From: Pseudomonas sp. UBA1879 | Lineage (GTDB): Bacteria > Pseudomonadota > Gammaproteobacteria > Pseudomonadales > Pseudomonadaceae | DNA length: 64,000 nt | Assembly (NCBI RefSeq): GCF_002338065.1 | Contig: NZ_DDHJ01000004.1 | Span: 263,943-327,942 of the forward strand | Direction of reading: 5' to 3' | In this document: piece after piece, positions 1-8,913 of the stretch | Layout of the letters: every line of letters starts with the position of its first letter | Numbering within the stretch: the first letter of the stretch is position 1 | Program-made: the position numbers and the translations under genes | Notes under the pieces: generated by a model | The model's database searches: none | Told to the model about the DNA's origin: nothing | What the model saw: only the letters and a program-made list of their open reading frames with translations

Positions 1-2637
1 GAGCAGTGAGAGCACATACAGCGCAGGCGCCTGGGAGCCCGCCTGCCGCTCTTCGTAGGACAGCCCGGTGTAGGCCATGCCGACGCCTGCAGGCAGCTGA
101 GCAGCAATACGCTCGACAGATCGCATTGCATCACCGGTGCTATAACCCGGCGCGGGTTGCCCAAGAATTTCGATCGATGGGATGCCGTTGTAGCGTTCGA
201 GCTTGGGAGAACCGTAGATCCATCTGCCGGTCGCGAACGCCGAGAATGGAACCATCTTGCCCTTGGCGTTCCGCACGTACCATTTATCGAAGTCCTCAGG
301 CGAGAGACGGGAGTCCTCGTTACCTTGAACGTAGACTTTTTTCACCCGGTCGCGATCGATGAAGTCGTTCACATAGGCAGAGCCCCACGCGACGGACATG
401 GTTTGGTTGATGTCTGCGATCGACACTTCAAGGGCACGGGCCTTCTCGTTGTCGATGATGACCTGGTATTGGGCTTCATCATTCATGCCGTTAGGGCGGG
501 TCATGGCAAGAACAGGGTCTTGTGCAGCGAGTTCGAGAAACTGGTTGCGCGCAGCCATGAGCGCGGTATGTCCAACCCCCGCGTTATCCTGCAGGAACAT
601 GTCGAAACCTGTGGCGTTACCCATCTCCAGAATGGCCGGCGGAACGACAGCAATGACGTTGCCTTCCTTGATGCTGGCGAATCGTTCCTGAGCACGTTTT
701 GCGACGGCAAACACCGAGCGCTCAGGATCTCGACGCTCTTCGTACGGACGCATGTTGACGAAGACCAGGCCGGAGCTTTGTCCGCGTCCTGCGAAGTTGA
801 AGCCATTGATGGTGAACGACGACGCAACGCTGTCCTTCTCATCCTTGGCCAGATAGTCACGAACCTCGGTCAGCACCTCTTCATTTCGCTCAGAGCTGGC
901 GTTTGCCGGCAACTGAACCTGCACGACGAATACGCCTTGGTCTTCGTCCGGAAGGAACGAGCTCGGAACCTTGGTGAAGAGGAAGACCACCCCGCCAATC
1001 AAGACCAGATACACGACCATGAACAGCCCGCGCCGGCCAAGCATGGCGCCGACACCAGACTGATAACGCTGCGTGTTTCGCTCGAACGTGCGGTTGAACC
1101 AGCCAAAGAAACCCTTCTTCTCACCTGCACCCGCTTTGTGAGGCTTGAGCAGTGTTGCGCAGAGTGCCGGGGTAAAGATCAAGGCGATCAGTACCGAGAA
1201 CCCCATCGCGGAGATGATTGTGATCGCGAACTGGCGGTAGATGATGCCGGCCGATCCACCAAAGAAGGCCATGGGTAGGAACACCGCGGAGATCACCAGC
1301 CCGATACCCACCAATGCGCCGGATATCTGATCCATTGACTTGCGCGTCGCCTCCTTGGGCGACAGATGCTCCTCAGCCATCAAGCGCTCAACGTTCTCCA
1401 CCACAACGATCGCATCGTCCACCAGCAGACCGATCGCAAGCACCATGGCGAACATGGTCATCACGTTGATCGTGAAGCCACAGGCGAACAGAACCCCGAA
1501 CGTCGCGAGCAAAACGACAGGGACTGCGAGCGCGGGAATCAAGGTGGCGCGAATGTTCTGCAGGAACAGGTACATCACCAGGAAGACCAGAATGATGGCT
1601 TCAAACAAGGTGTGAACCACAGATTCAATGGACGCTGCGACGACCGGCGAGGTGTCGTACGGATAGATGACCTCAACGCCTTTGGGCAGGTACGGCTTAA
1701 TCCGGTCGACTGTCTCGTGAACACGATCAACAGTGTCCAGAAGGTTGGCGCCTGTTGCCAAACGCAGTGCAATGCCGGCCGATGGAGCCCCGTCGTACTT
1801 GTTGAAGATCGAGTAGTTTTCGCTACCGAGCGAGACTTCGGCGACATCCTGCAGGCGCACTTGGGAGCCGTCAGGATTCACCTTCACCAGGATCTGCTTG
1901 AACTCTTCGGCCGTACGCATGCGCACCTTGCCGATTACGGTCGCACTCAGTTGCACGCCTTTCTTGGCAGGCAAGCCGCCGATCAGGCCGGACGACACCT
2001 GGACGTTCTCCGAGCTCACGGCGTCGATGATGTCCTGCGGCACCAACTGGTAGCTGTTCAGCTTCGCTGGGTCGAGCCAGATGCGCATCGAGTTCTGCGC
2101 ACCCAGCAACAGGAAGTCACCAACACCCTTGGTACGGGAAATGGGGTCTTGCAAGTTCGAGACGATCAGGTTGCCCAGATCGAAGCCGTTGAGGTGACCA
2201 TCCGTGGAGACCAAACCCACGATCAACATGAAGTTGACCTGGTATTTCACCACCCGGATGCCTTGACGCTGGACTTCCTCAGGCAATGACGGCGTTGCCA
2301 ATTGCAGCTTGTTTTGCACCTGTACCTGAGCGATATCGGGGTTTGTTCCCTGATCGAAGGTCACGATAATTTGCATGCTGCCGTCGGTGTTGCCGTTGGA
2401 GGTGATGTAACGCAGGCCCTCCATGCCGTTGAGCTGCTGCTCGATCACCTGAACAACGGTGTCTTGCACGGTCTGCGCAGACGCACCTGGGTAGGTGACG
2501 CTGATCTGCACCGCAGGTGGCGCGATGTTGGGGTATTGGTTGATCGGCAGTGAACGGATTGCCAGAGCACCGCCGAGCATGATCACGAGGGCTATTACCC
2601 ACGCGAAGATCGGTCGATCAATGAAAAAGCGGGACAT
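1..2637 (-). CDS. RND multidrug efflux transporter, inner-membrane subunit (partial, C-terminus off the left edge)
   Basis: The minus strand is open without a stop from an ATG at 2637 to base 1, giving the first 879 residues of a protein whose family (AcrB/MexB/TtgB, HAE-1) is about 1,045 long. The N-terminus MSRFFIDRPIFAWV is typical. The proton-relay pair in TM4 (motif LLVDDAIVVVEN) falls at D407/D408, the same numbers as in AcrB. The pump would exchange protons for drugs or solvents in the inner membrane, working with the adaptor gene 13 nt upstream and an outer-membrane channel that is not visible here. An AAGGA Shine-Dalgarno lies 9 nt before the start. Substrates cannot be read from sequence. 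Confidence 0.95.
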   Translation of the reverse strand, partial: MSRFFIDRPIFAWVIALVIMLGGALAIRSLPINQYPNIAPPAVQISVTYPGASAQTVQDTVVQVIEQQLNGMEGLRYITSNGNTDGSMQIIVTFDQGTNPDIAQVQVQNKLQLATPSLPEEVQRQGIRVVKYQVNFMLIVGLVSTDGHLNGFDLGNLIVSNLQDPISRTKGVGDFLLLGAQNSMRIWLDPAKLNSYQLVPQDIIDAVSSENVQVSSGLIGGLPAKKGVQLSATVIGKVRMRTAEEFKQILVKVNPDGSQVRLQDVAEVSLGSENYSIFNKYDGAPSAGIALRLATGANLLDTVDRVHETVDRIKPYLPKGVEVIYPYDTSPVVAASIESVVHTLFEAIILVFLVMYLFLQNIRATLIPALAVPVVLLATFGVLFACGFTINVMTMFAMVLAIGLLVDDAIVVVENVERLMAEEHLSPKEATRKSMDQISGALVGIGLVISAVFLPMAFFGGSAGIIYRQFAITIISAMGFSVLIALIFTPALCATLLKPHKAGAGEKKGFFGWFNRTFERNTQRYQSGVGAMLGRRGLFMVVYLVLIGGVVFLFTKVPSSFLPDEDQGVFVVQVQLPANASSERNEEVLTEVRDYLAKDEKDSVASSFTINGFNFAGRGQSSGLVFVNMRPYEERRDPERSVFAVAKRAQERFASIKEGNVIAVVPPAILEMGNATGFDMFLQDNAGVGHTALMAARNQFLELAAQDPVLAMTRPNGMNDEAQYQVIIDNEKARALEVSIADINQTMSVAWGSAYVNDFIDRDRVKKVYVQGNEDSRLSPEDFDKWYVRNAKGKMVPFSAFATGRWIYGSPKLERYNGIPSIEILGQPAPGYSTGDAMRSVERIAAQLPAGVGMAYTGLSYEERQAGSQAPALYVLSLL

Positions 2638-2650
2638 TCTGAAAGTATCC

Positions 2651-3784
2651 TTATTTGGCAGCGGTGCTGAAGGTTTCAACGAGGTTGGTGTTGCTCGCCT
2701 CGACCGCTTTCACCTTGCTGCCACTGCGCAGGCGCTGAATGCCTTTCGTTACAACCTTGTCCCCCGGTTCAATGCCATCGCTGACCAGCCATGTGTTACC
2801 CACCGTGCGGACGGTTTTCAGTTCGCGCAGTTCAACGCTGTCGTCCGGCTTGACGACCCAGACATTGGCCATGCCGCGACTGTCAAAAATCACGGCCGCT
2901 TGTGGCACCAGCTTCGCCTCTTGCTGAATGCCTTCTTTGAGCTGTGCATGCACAAACATGCCAGGCAACAGCTTGCGGTCAGGGTTAGGGAATTCCGCTC
3001 GCAACGTGACCGAGCCCGTGCCCTGGTCGACACTCACTTCCGAAAATTTGAGCGTTCCGGGGACGGCATAAGCGCTTCCGTCATCGAGGGTCAGGGTGAC
3101 CTGTGCCTGATTCTTGCCCGCCATTTGCAGGCTGCCGGATTCCAATGCCCGCTGCAGGGCAAGGATTCGGGTGATGGGTTGGGTCACATCCACATAGATC
3201 GGATCAAGCTGGTTAACGGTTGCCAGCTCTTGGGACTGTCCGTTGGTGACCAGCGCGCCTTCAGTGACTGCGGATCTCCCAATCCGCCCCGTGATCGGCG
3301 AAAGCACCTTGGTGTATTGCACATCAATGCTTGCAACCTGAACGGCCGCCTCCGCCTGCTTCCAGGCGGCCAGTGCGTCGTCGTACTGCTGGCGACTCAC
3401 GGCATTGGTTTTGGGCAGTCGGTCGTAGCGCTCGGCCAGATTCTGGGCGCTGGTCAGATTGGCCTCAGCCCGACCGAGCTCCGCTTTATAGGTCGCCGGA
3501 TCGATCTGATAGAGCTGCTGCCCTTTCTTCACTTCGGTGCCTTCGCTAAACATACGTTGCTGCACGATCCCGCTGACCTGTGGGCGAACTTCTGCCACTC
3601 GGTACGCTGAAGTGCGACCTGGGAGGTCAGTGATGAGCGTCAGCGGCTGCGACTTGATGGTGTATACGCCGACCTCAGTGACCGGATTTTGCGCGACGGG
3701 TTGATCACTCTTTTGGCAGCCAGCGAGCAGCAACGCGGTGAGCGGAAGGATGTGTAAGGCACGTGTAGGCCAAAGGCAATTCAC
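2651..3784 (-). CDS. RND efflux periplasmic adaptor (membrane fusion) lipoprotein
   Basis: This 377-aa protein is of the AcrA/MexA/TtgA family. It has a signal peptide ending in a lipobox (LLAGC, residues about 19-23), then paired lipoyl halves around a coiled-coil hairpin (roughly residues 60-170), then beta-barrel and membrane-proximal domains. It should bridge the RND pump and an outer-membrane channel. The start is the GTG at 3784, chosen because AGGAG lies 8 nt upstream and the signal peptide begins there. It is first in the operon, and its promoter region holds the shared 45-bp element at 3911-3954 and faces the TetR gene. Confidence 0.93.
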   Translation of the reverse strand: MNCLWPTRALHILPLTALLLAGCQKSDQPVAQNPVTEVGVYTIKSQPLTLITDLPGRTSAYRVAEVRPQVSGIVQQRMFSEGTEVKKGQQLYQIDPATYKAELGRAEANLTSAQNLAERYDRLPKTNAVSRQQYDDALAAWKQAEAAVQVASIDVQYTKVLSPITGRIGRSAVTEGALVTNGQSQELATVNQLDPIYVDVTQPITRILALQRALESGSLQMAGKNQAQVTLTLDDGSAYAVPGTLKFSEVSVDQGTGSVTLRAEFPNPDRKLLPGMFVHAQLKEGIQQEAKLVPQAAVIFDSRGMANVWVVKPDDSVELRELKTVRTVGNTWLVSDGIEPGDKVVTKGIQRLRSGSKVKAVEASNTNLVETFSTAAK

Positions 3785-3910
3785 TCGTGTATCTCCTGAA
3801 AAGGATATTCAAAACAGAGACTTGGAATCCGTTCGAGAACCGTGCGAATTCAGGTCGACAGGCCAATGGCAGGCATTGACCAAACAGAGGATGAAGCGGA
3901 ACAATGGATA

Positions 3911-3954
3911 GATCCTAACATCCTATGTTTACGTCGTCGATGAGAAAAGTTCTT
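3911..3954 (-). promoter_or_regulatory. Shared 45-bp regulatory element, copy A (efflux operon)
   Basis: Read toward the adaptor gene, this is an AAGA-N5-TCTCAT dyad, 12 nt, then CATAGGATGTTAGGATC. The same arrangement occurs at 19393-19437, 23713-23756 and 37410-37454, each upstream of a gene in the same relative orientation. AGGAT is repeated 8 bp apart. It could be an operator or an activator-plus-promoter element. The binding protein is not known; the GntR proteins encoded at 23783 and 36382 are candidates. Confidence 0.7.
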
Positions 3955-4047
3955 AACTAGCCCTCCTCAAGGTGTGGTTATTTGCCGCATAGCTGTGGCG
4001 GGTGGGGCTTTGGAACCGGATATTTCGAAGAAAATTAAAGTGGGTAG

Positions 4048-4665
4048 ATGATTGAAATGGCTAGAAAAAGTGCTGAGGACGCCGAGCTTACTCGCCAAAA
4101 TCTGGTGGCTGCAGGGATTCAGTTTTTTGCGGAGCATGGCTACGCGGGGACTACCCTCGAAATGGTGTCACAGCGCGCAGGGGTGACGCGTGGCGCCGTG
4201 TATTGGCGCTTCAAGGGAAAGGACGCTTTGCTGCGCACGGTATTGGACGACTGCGTGTTACCGCTGGAGGATTTTCTCGACCAAGGCGCGAGCTTTGAGG
4301 AAGGAATGGCACAGTTGCGTGGAGCAATGAGCCGCACGCTTCATCATCAGCAATCTCGCCAGATCTGCGAGCTCATGCTTCAGAAGAGCGAGCGGGTCGA
4401 CGATCTAAGTCCGATCGCGTTGAGGTTGCATGACGCCCAAGATCGCTTCCATGAGCAACTTAAGGCATTACTGGGGCGTGGCGTGAGCAGAGGGGAACTG
4501 GTCGCAAATCTGGATGTACGGGTTTCCAGCCAAATCCTGCAGGTCTGTTTCACCGGTTTGATCGTTGAGTGCCTGCGTCAGCCCTTGGAGAGCACACACC
4601 ACCTGGAATCAACCCTGAACGCCCTATGTGTGATGTTCAAAGGGGCGTTCATTCCTACCTCTTGA
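4048..4665 (+). CDS. TetR/AcrR-family repressor, divergent from the efflux operon
   Basis: This 205-aa protein has an N-terminal TetR helix-turn-helix (about residues 15-60, with GYAGTTLEMVSQRAGVTRG and YWRFKGKD), typical of TtgR/AcrR/NalC-type repressors of RND pumps. The C-terminal helical domain (about 80-200) should bind the inducing ligand. Divergence from the adaptor and pump genes across about 260 bp argues that it represses them. The ATG at 4048 is annotated. The ATG at 4057 (MARKSAEDAELT) matches family N-termini better, and neither has a strong ribosome site. Confidence 0.9.
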   Translation: MIEMARKSAEDAELTRQNLVAAGIQFFAEHGYAGTTLEMVSQRAGVTRGAVYWRFKGKDALLRTVLDDCVLPLEDFLDQGASFEEGMAQLRGAMSRTLHHQQSRQICELMLQKSERVDDLSPIALRLHDAQDRFHEQLKALLGRGVSRGELVANLDVRVSSQILQVCFTGLIVECLRQPLESTHHLESTLNALCVMFKGAFIPTS

Positions 4666-4839
4666 TTCTCAGGACCTCATCCACAGGCCGCTATTTATCT
4701 CCCTCTGTGCTAGTAGGCAAACGATGACTGCGGCTAAAAGCAGGATTACTTTCAAGCAAGAGTATGTTCCGCGCGTATCGGCGCATCTGTCCCGGATGTA
4801 TCTTTAGTTTTCTAGGGCGCACACGAGAGAAGTTGGGAT

Positions 4840-5046
4840 ATGGACAGTGATCGGACGATTGAAAAATGGAATGCCCAATGGATGTTCGTCGCCGGGCGCG
4901 CTGTGTGCCGTGGGTGCTTGGAGAGCCAAGCGCTGGAGAATTGTGAGAGACCTTTTCCTCATGCCCTGCCATGCGAGCTTAGTGAGGGGAGCTCCGACCA
5001 TCCGTGGGTTGCGCTGCATGACATCCTGGACCGCGCTCGGGGTTGA
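4840..5046 (+). CDS. Small CxxC/HxC-type protein, copy 1
   Basis: A 68-aa protein with CRGC followed by further Cys and His residues and a C-terminal HPWVALHD motif, suggesting a small metal-binding or zinc-ribbon fold. It is clearly paralogous to the gene at 7717-7920: both share WNA-WM-VAGRAVC, CLESQALE-CE, HPW-ALHD and ARG at the end, with roughly three quarters identity by eye at DNA level. A more distant relative is at 9505. The two close copies bracket the SIR2 operon. Function is unknown. Conservation of the frame between copies supports a real gene. Confidence 0.6.
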   Translation: MDSDRTIEKWNAQWMFVAGRAVCRGCLESQALENCERPFPHALPCELSEGSSDHPWVALHDILDRARG

Positions 5047-5318
5047 GTTGCCTGTAGTGCTTCGATGCGGATGCTCCTGAGACACTAGAGTGCTGGTTCG
5101 GTAGGCAGGCAACCCTTTACGAGTCGCTGCTATCAACCCTAAGCTGCCGGTCGCGACAGGCAGGATCGACTCGTGACTTTCGTTCGTTGGAGGGTTGCAA
5201 CCGGCAGATCACTCCCTTGCGCAATCTCTGCAGTCAAATCGTCTGAATGTCCAGCGAAACACGCTATCATCCCTAACAATCGAGCTCATTCAGAAATGCC
5301 CCCACCCTGGATGTCTAC

Positions 5319-6941
5319 ATGACGCATCATTTTAAGTCTGAAGCTGTGAAATCTGCATGGAAGTACGTCTGCCAGCTTCGCTCGCAGTTTGCAAAGAATA
5401 AGGCAAGCCTGGTGTTAGGTGCTGGAGTATCACGTGATCTGAACCTTCCTATGTGGGAAGTTTTGGTCGGACGGATGAAGGCCTCCATGGCAAGTCGAGC
5501 TCCTGAGGTACATGGCGTCAACGACGCAGCTGGAAAGGCGGCGTTGGTGCTTTTTGAGATATTCAGCTCTTACAGAAAATACGACCTCACTCAAGAGGGG
5601 CGCTACACAAGCGATGCGCTTATTGAAAAGAAAATTCTTTCCGACTGGCGTGGGTTAATCCACAAAGCTTTATATCAAGATATCAATCCTGACGGACGAC
5701 GCGCGACGATAGATACACACCCATATTTTAAAGAAATTATTGAATTTGCAAAGTGTTCAGAGTTGACCGTTACATACAATTTTGATGACTTTTTGGAATT
5801 TGGCCTGTCCTGCGCAGATTTGAATCCCACTAAGCATGAACGACCGTATCAAACTGTATGGTCACATCATACTCAGTTTACAAAAGACAAATGTGTGATA
5901 TATCATCCGAATGGATTTTTGCCATTTGATCATAACAAGTTTCAAAGTGAAAATCTGATTTTTTCGGACGGGGCATTTGCGGATCAGTTGCTTGATGGCA
6001 TAGGGGGAGGCTTATCTACACTTCTTCATGTTCTCACAAAGAAGACGAGCATTCTTGTTGGGCACTCGCTGACTGACTCCACCCTGCTTCATCTTCTGAG
6101 AAAAGCAGCTTCTATCAGTCCGGGAAATTATAATTACTTCATTAGATTCACAAGCGAAGAGCTTGATCCTCAGAATAAAACTGCAATATTTGAAGCAAAT
6201 TTTAACAACTACAATCTTGTGACCTTGTTCTTCGATGGCGCCGATATTCAAGAATTTTTACGGGCCATCACTATGCCCGAGGTGGAGTTTCTCCAAGAGT
6301 CTGATTTTTTGGGTCTTCCAACTAAATATGTTTATTACATCGTAGGTTCCATTGGGATCGGGAAATCCACCGTGATTAGCCAATTTGGGAGCCTAGTTAC
6401 GCTTGACGAATGGTTTGACGAACGGCCCCCGGAGATGGCCCGCTCTCCTGACGATCTTAGCACGAGCAAGACGATTACCATCGACGACTGGACTAACGAG
6501 CAGTTTGGAAAGAAGAATAACTACTTAGAAAGGAAAAAAGTTGGAGTTTTCCTAGTCGATAGATCTCCCCTTGATCCGTTGAGTTTCGTCGTCGGTGTAC
6601 CTGAAAATGATCGCGCTAAATCAATGCTTGATCATGGAATTCGGCCAGGGTTATCAAAGAAGAAAATCGTCCCTGGCGAGATTATCCATATGGTTGGAGA
6701 TGTCAATGAGATATGGTCGCGTTTAATTACAAAACGGAAAGAAAGCAGCTGGCCGCCTGCCAAAATTCATGCGCTGCAGGAAAAAAGTTTGACGATTTAT
6801 GAAGGCTTGCGGCCTAAGAGAATACATTCAACTCAAAGAAAGGAGGTCGATGTTGTTCGTGACGTTGCAAAAGTAATATTTTCGTGCGGTTATTCTCCGT
6901 CAGATCTGGATCAGCGTATGAGTGATATCGCAAATGCTTAA
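5319..6941 (+). CDS. SIR2-like NADase fused to a P-loop nucleoside/nucleotide kinase-like domain (putative anti-phage effector)
   Basis: This 540-aa protein has two parts. Residues about 25-290 are SIR2-like: GAGVS (34-38), TYNFDD (152-157), YHPNG with the candidate catalytic His196, and GHSLTD (248-253). These match the SIR2_2 type found in NAD-depleting defence proteins. Residues about 335-520 form a P-loop domain with Walker A GSIGIGKST (343-351) and a DRSPLD segment (414-419) reminiscent of the DRS/ERS lid-side motif of deoxynucleoside kinases. No membrane segment or signal peptide is evident. The gene is AT-richer than its surroundings. Its 3' end overlaps the deoxyribosyltransferase-like gene by 8 nt. 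The SIR2 assignment is firm, the kinase-fold assignment is moderate, and the defence role is inferred. Confidence 0.8.
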   Translation: MTHHFKSEAVKSAWKYVCQLRSQFAKNKASLVLGAGVSRDLNLPMWEVLVGRMKASMASRAPEVHGVNDAAGKAALVLFEIFSSYRKYDLTQEGRYTSDALIEKKILSDWRGLIHKALYQDINPDGRRATIDTHPYFKEIIEFAKCSELTVTYNFDDFLEFGLSCADLNPTKHERPYQTVWSHHTQFTKDKCVIYHPNGFLPFDHNKFQSENLIFSDGAFADQLLDGIGGGLSTLLHVLTKKTSILVGHSLTDSTLLHLLRKAASISPGNYNYFIRFTSEELDPQNKTAIFEANFNNYNLVTLFFDGADIQEFLRAITMPEVEFLQESDFLGLPTKYVYYIVGSIGIGKSTVISQFGSLVTLDEWFDERPPEMARSPDDLSTSKTITIDDWTNEQFGKKNNYLERKKVGVFLVDRSPLDPLSFVVGVPENDRAKSMLDHGIRPGLSKKKIVPGEIIHMVGDVNEIWSRLITKRKESSWPPAKIHALQEKSLTIYEGLRPKRIHSTQRKEVDVVRDVAKVIFSCGYSPSDLDQRMSDIANA

Positions 6942-7398
6942 CAAACTTACAATTTACCTCGCTGCACCGCTTTTTAATGAAGCAGAGTTGGCATACAACA
7001 AATCGCTCAAAGCCAGACTTCAGTCTCACTTTGATATATTTCTGCCACAAGAGGATGGATTGCTGCTACGGGAGTTAGTCGCAAACGGTACATCGCCGGC
7101 GCTAGCCGAGAGGATGGTTTTCGACGCCGATATAGCTGCCATGAAGGACTCAAATCTTATCGTAGCTGTCCTAAACGGTGCTCACATTGATGAGGGGGTC
7201 GCATTCGAACTTGGTTTTTCTTTCGCACTCGGAAAACGATGCGTGGGGCTAAAGAGTGATATTCGACAATCATTGCCCACAGGTAATAATCCAATGATAA
7301 ATCAAAGCTGCGAGAGAATCTTCAACTCTACAGATGCTCTTGTTTCCTGGCTTATCGGCACATACGCCAAGAAGCACAACTTTACCCATTTAAGTTAG
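6934..7398 (+). CDS. Nucleoside 2-deoxyribosyltransferase-like protein
   Basis: This 154-aa protein begins MLNKLTIYLAAPLF, the nucleotide-binding start of the nucleoside 2-deoxyribosyltransferase family (AAPLF at 10-14). It continues with a D-x3-M-x2-SN strand (ADIAAMKDSNLIVAVLNG) and the DEGVAFELG segment (86-94) that carries the family's catalytic glutamate, then GKRCVGLKSDIR. Members cleave or transfer the N-glycosidic bond of (deoxy)nucleosides, and relatives act as effectors in some defence systems. The ATG at 6934 overlaps the stop of the SIR2 gene, so translation is probably coupled. A GTG at 6922 is the alternative start. It likely works on the same substrate or signal as the SIR2-kinase protein. 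Confidence 0.8.
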   Translation: MLNKLTIYLAAPLFNEAELAYNKSLKARLQSHFDIFLPQEDGLLLRELVANGTSPALAERMVFDADIAAMKDSNLIVAVLNGAHIDEGVAFELGFSFALGKRCVGLKSDIRQSLPTGNNPMINQSCERIFNSTDALVSWLIGTYAKKHNFTHLS

Positions 7399-7716
7399 CC
7401 CGGGTCTCTATGGGGTGATTCTGAAGGTAAAAACCAGTGGCATTATTATGAGGTCTGTTGTCGATATTCCGTCTCGATTAGCCGATATCTGATCCCGAAG
7501 CGTGAGCCCTTCGGGTAAGGCTTGATGCTGCGATAGCCCATGCCTTGTAGAAACACTGTGAGTGTCCGCTGCTGGCCGAAGCAGCCTTCCAGGGGTGCAG
7601 CTGACCATCACACCCGCTTCACTACCTTCGAATGAGGGTATGGTTCCGAGCGTATGAAAGCGGCTGTAGTGAATGTATCGTCAGCTCGTCAAAGCGCATG
7701 TGGAAGGAATCGGGAT
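7399..7716. other. Intergenic stretch after the SIR2 operon
   Basis: About 318 bp without a convincing gene. I see no terminator with a clear T-tract and no retron-like or tRNA-like structure. It presumably holds the operon's 3' end and the promoter of the copy-2 small CxxC gene. Confidence 0.4.
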
Positions 7717-7920
7717 ATGGAAAGCGAGCGAGGGATCGATAAATGGAATGCCAGGTGGATGATCGTTGCTGGGCGAGCGGTGTGCACTGGTTGCCTTGAA
7801 AGCCAAGCGCTGGAAGATTGCGAGAGCCCGTTTTCTCATACCCCTACATGCGAGGCTAGCGAACAAGCTCAGCATCCGTGGATTGCGTTGCACGACCTCA
7901 TGGACTGCGCGAGAGGATGA
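7717..7920 (+). CDS. Small CxxC/HxC-type protein, copy 2
   Basis: This 67-aa protein is paralogous to the one at 4840. Shared features are WNARWM, VAGRAVCTGC, CLESQALEDCE, HPWIALHD and terminal ARG. The conserved Cys/His pattern suggests metal binding. The start is placed at the ATG at 7717, which aligns with the start of copy 1; an upstream in-frame extension to 7654 has no counterpart there. Its last 23 bp overlap the 3' end of the convergent exonuclease gene. Function is unknown. The pair may be a remnant of a duplication associated with insertion of the SIR2 operon. Confidence 0.6.
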   Translation: MESERGIDKWNARWMIVAGRAVCTGCLESQALEDCESPFSHTPTCEASEQAQHPWIALHDLMDCARG

Positions 7921-8557
7921 GTTGCCTCTCAAGGCCCACGAGATCGGTCTTAATGTGGGGCCGGTCGGAGACAGGCACGTAAGGGCAGCTATCGACCCAA
8001 AGCGGACTCCCAGTTTCTGTGCAGGATTGCACCAGTCCTTGCAGCAGGAACGACAGGGGACTGGATAGGTAAGCAGTATCTTTTCTTGCTGTAGGCCTCA
8101 CTCCTGCGCCCCATAATGGCGTGAACATTCCAGCGATTATCCTGGCGTCTAACAGGGCGTGGTGCGGCAGCACCGCCCCATCACTTATAGGCGAAAGTGT
8201 CGTAGCATCGGTTGGATAATTTCGGACGTTCCTGGGCCATCGTCCATTGTCGTAAGCGAGCTCGCAAAATAGCTCCCAATCGTAGATAGGGGCGTCTGTG
8301 ATCACCTCAAGCTCTTCGTCGTAGGTTGCCAAGAACCGAAGGAGTGCCTTCCTGGCCTCGATTATCGGCATGGCGTACTCACCGCCCCAGAGCTGTGGCA
8401 GTACGATCTCTTTCACGAAATCACTGCAGTCGTCTGCTCGCCAACCATCGAGCAACTCAACGTACAATTCGCGACCGTTTTCAGAAACCAGTGCCAGCGA
8501 TATCAGCTTCGCTGCAGGTGAGAGCTGGGTGAATTCGCAATCGAGAAAGAGCCTCAT
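7898..8557 (-). CDS. DEDDh-type 3'-5' exonuclease (Rv2179c-like)
   Basis: A 219-aa protein starting MRLFLDCEFTQLSP, where D6 and E8 form exonuclease motif I. A DAPIYDWE segment supplies motif II, and HHALLDARI supplies the motif III His and Asp. All DEDDh metal-binding and catalytic residues are therefore visible. Proteins of this type digest RNA or short nucleic acids from the 3' end. It is a single cytoplasmic domain, with GGAG 10 nt upstream of the start. It runs toward the SIR2 operon and overlaps the copy-2 CxxC gene. A defence role is possible by neighbourhood only. Confidence 0.75.
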   Translation of the reverse strand: MRLFLDCEFTQLSPAAKLISLALVSENGRELYVELLDGWRADDCSDFVKEIVLPQLWGGEYAMPIIEARKALLRFLATYDEELEVITDAPIYDWELFCELAYDNGRWPRNVRNYPTDATTLSPISDGAVLPHHALLDARIIAGMFTPLWGAGVRPTARKDTAYLSSPLSFLLQGLVQSCTETGSPLWVDSCPYVPVSDRPHIKTDLVGLERQLILSRSP

Positions 8558-8778
8558 GCTGTTGAAACTCCGGAATGACTAGGGCCCGTCTAAATATGGC
8601 GCATGAAGGGCAACTGTGGGAGATGGCCCTCGAACATTTTGGCTCGGACGTACTGCTCCAGGGGGTTGTAGACATGAGTAGCCATCGCCTAGGCCAGTGG
8701 TGGCGCACCTGACGACCAAACAGGTGGGCCAGGATGTTCTGCCGGATGCTTCCCAAGCTTCTATCAGCTGCGGCCCCT

Positions 8779-8911
8779 ACTCACTGATATTGTCGACATC
8801 CTGGCCTGCTTTGTCCCAGTGAAAATCCGCGATGGGGTGGCAATGCTCAATTGCGATCTCTGCCGTACGCTCAGGTGATGTCCAAAAATCTACCCACTTG
8901 TCACATGCTCA
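8779..8911 (-). pseudogene. Remnant 1 of a SRAP (YedK/HMCES-like) gene, C-terminal part
   Basis: The reverse complement reads WVDFWTSPERTAEIAIEHC, then HPIADFHWDKAGQDVDNI, then a TAG before GPQLI. This matches the SRAP C-terminus seen better preserved at 15300-15590 (WVDPETSPERAAEIAVEHC and GPELI). Only about 45 codons survive and there is an internal stop. The N-terminus with the catalytic Cys2 is absent. It abuts the dispersed repeat at 8914. Confidence 0.7.
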
Positions 8912-8913
8912 TG

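Noticed and set aside
965..993. GGAACC-N16-CCACCCC resembling an hrp box
   Set aside because: It lies inside the RND coding region, the last consensus A is missing and no suitable gene starts downstream.
157..3610. Long plus-strand frames (157-1278, 1366-2289, 2495-3610)
   Set aside because: They lie antisense to the RND pump and adaptor genes, have histidine/arginine-rich shadow composition and match no family.
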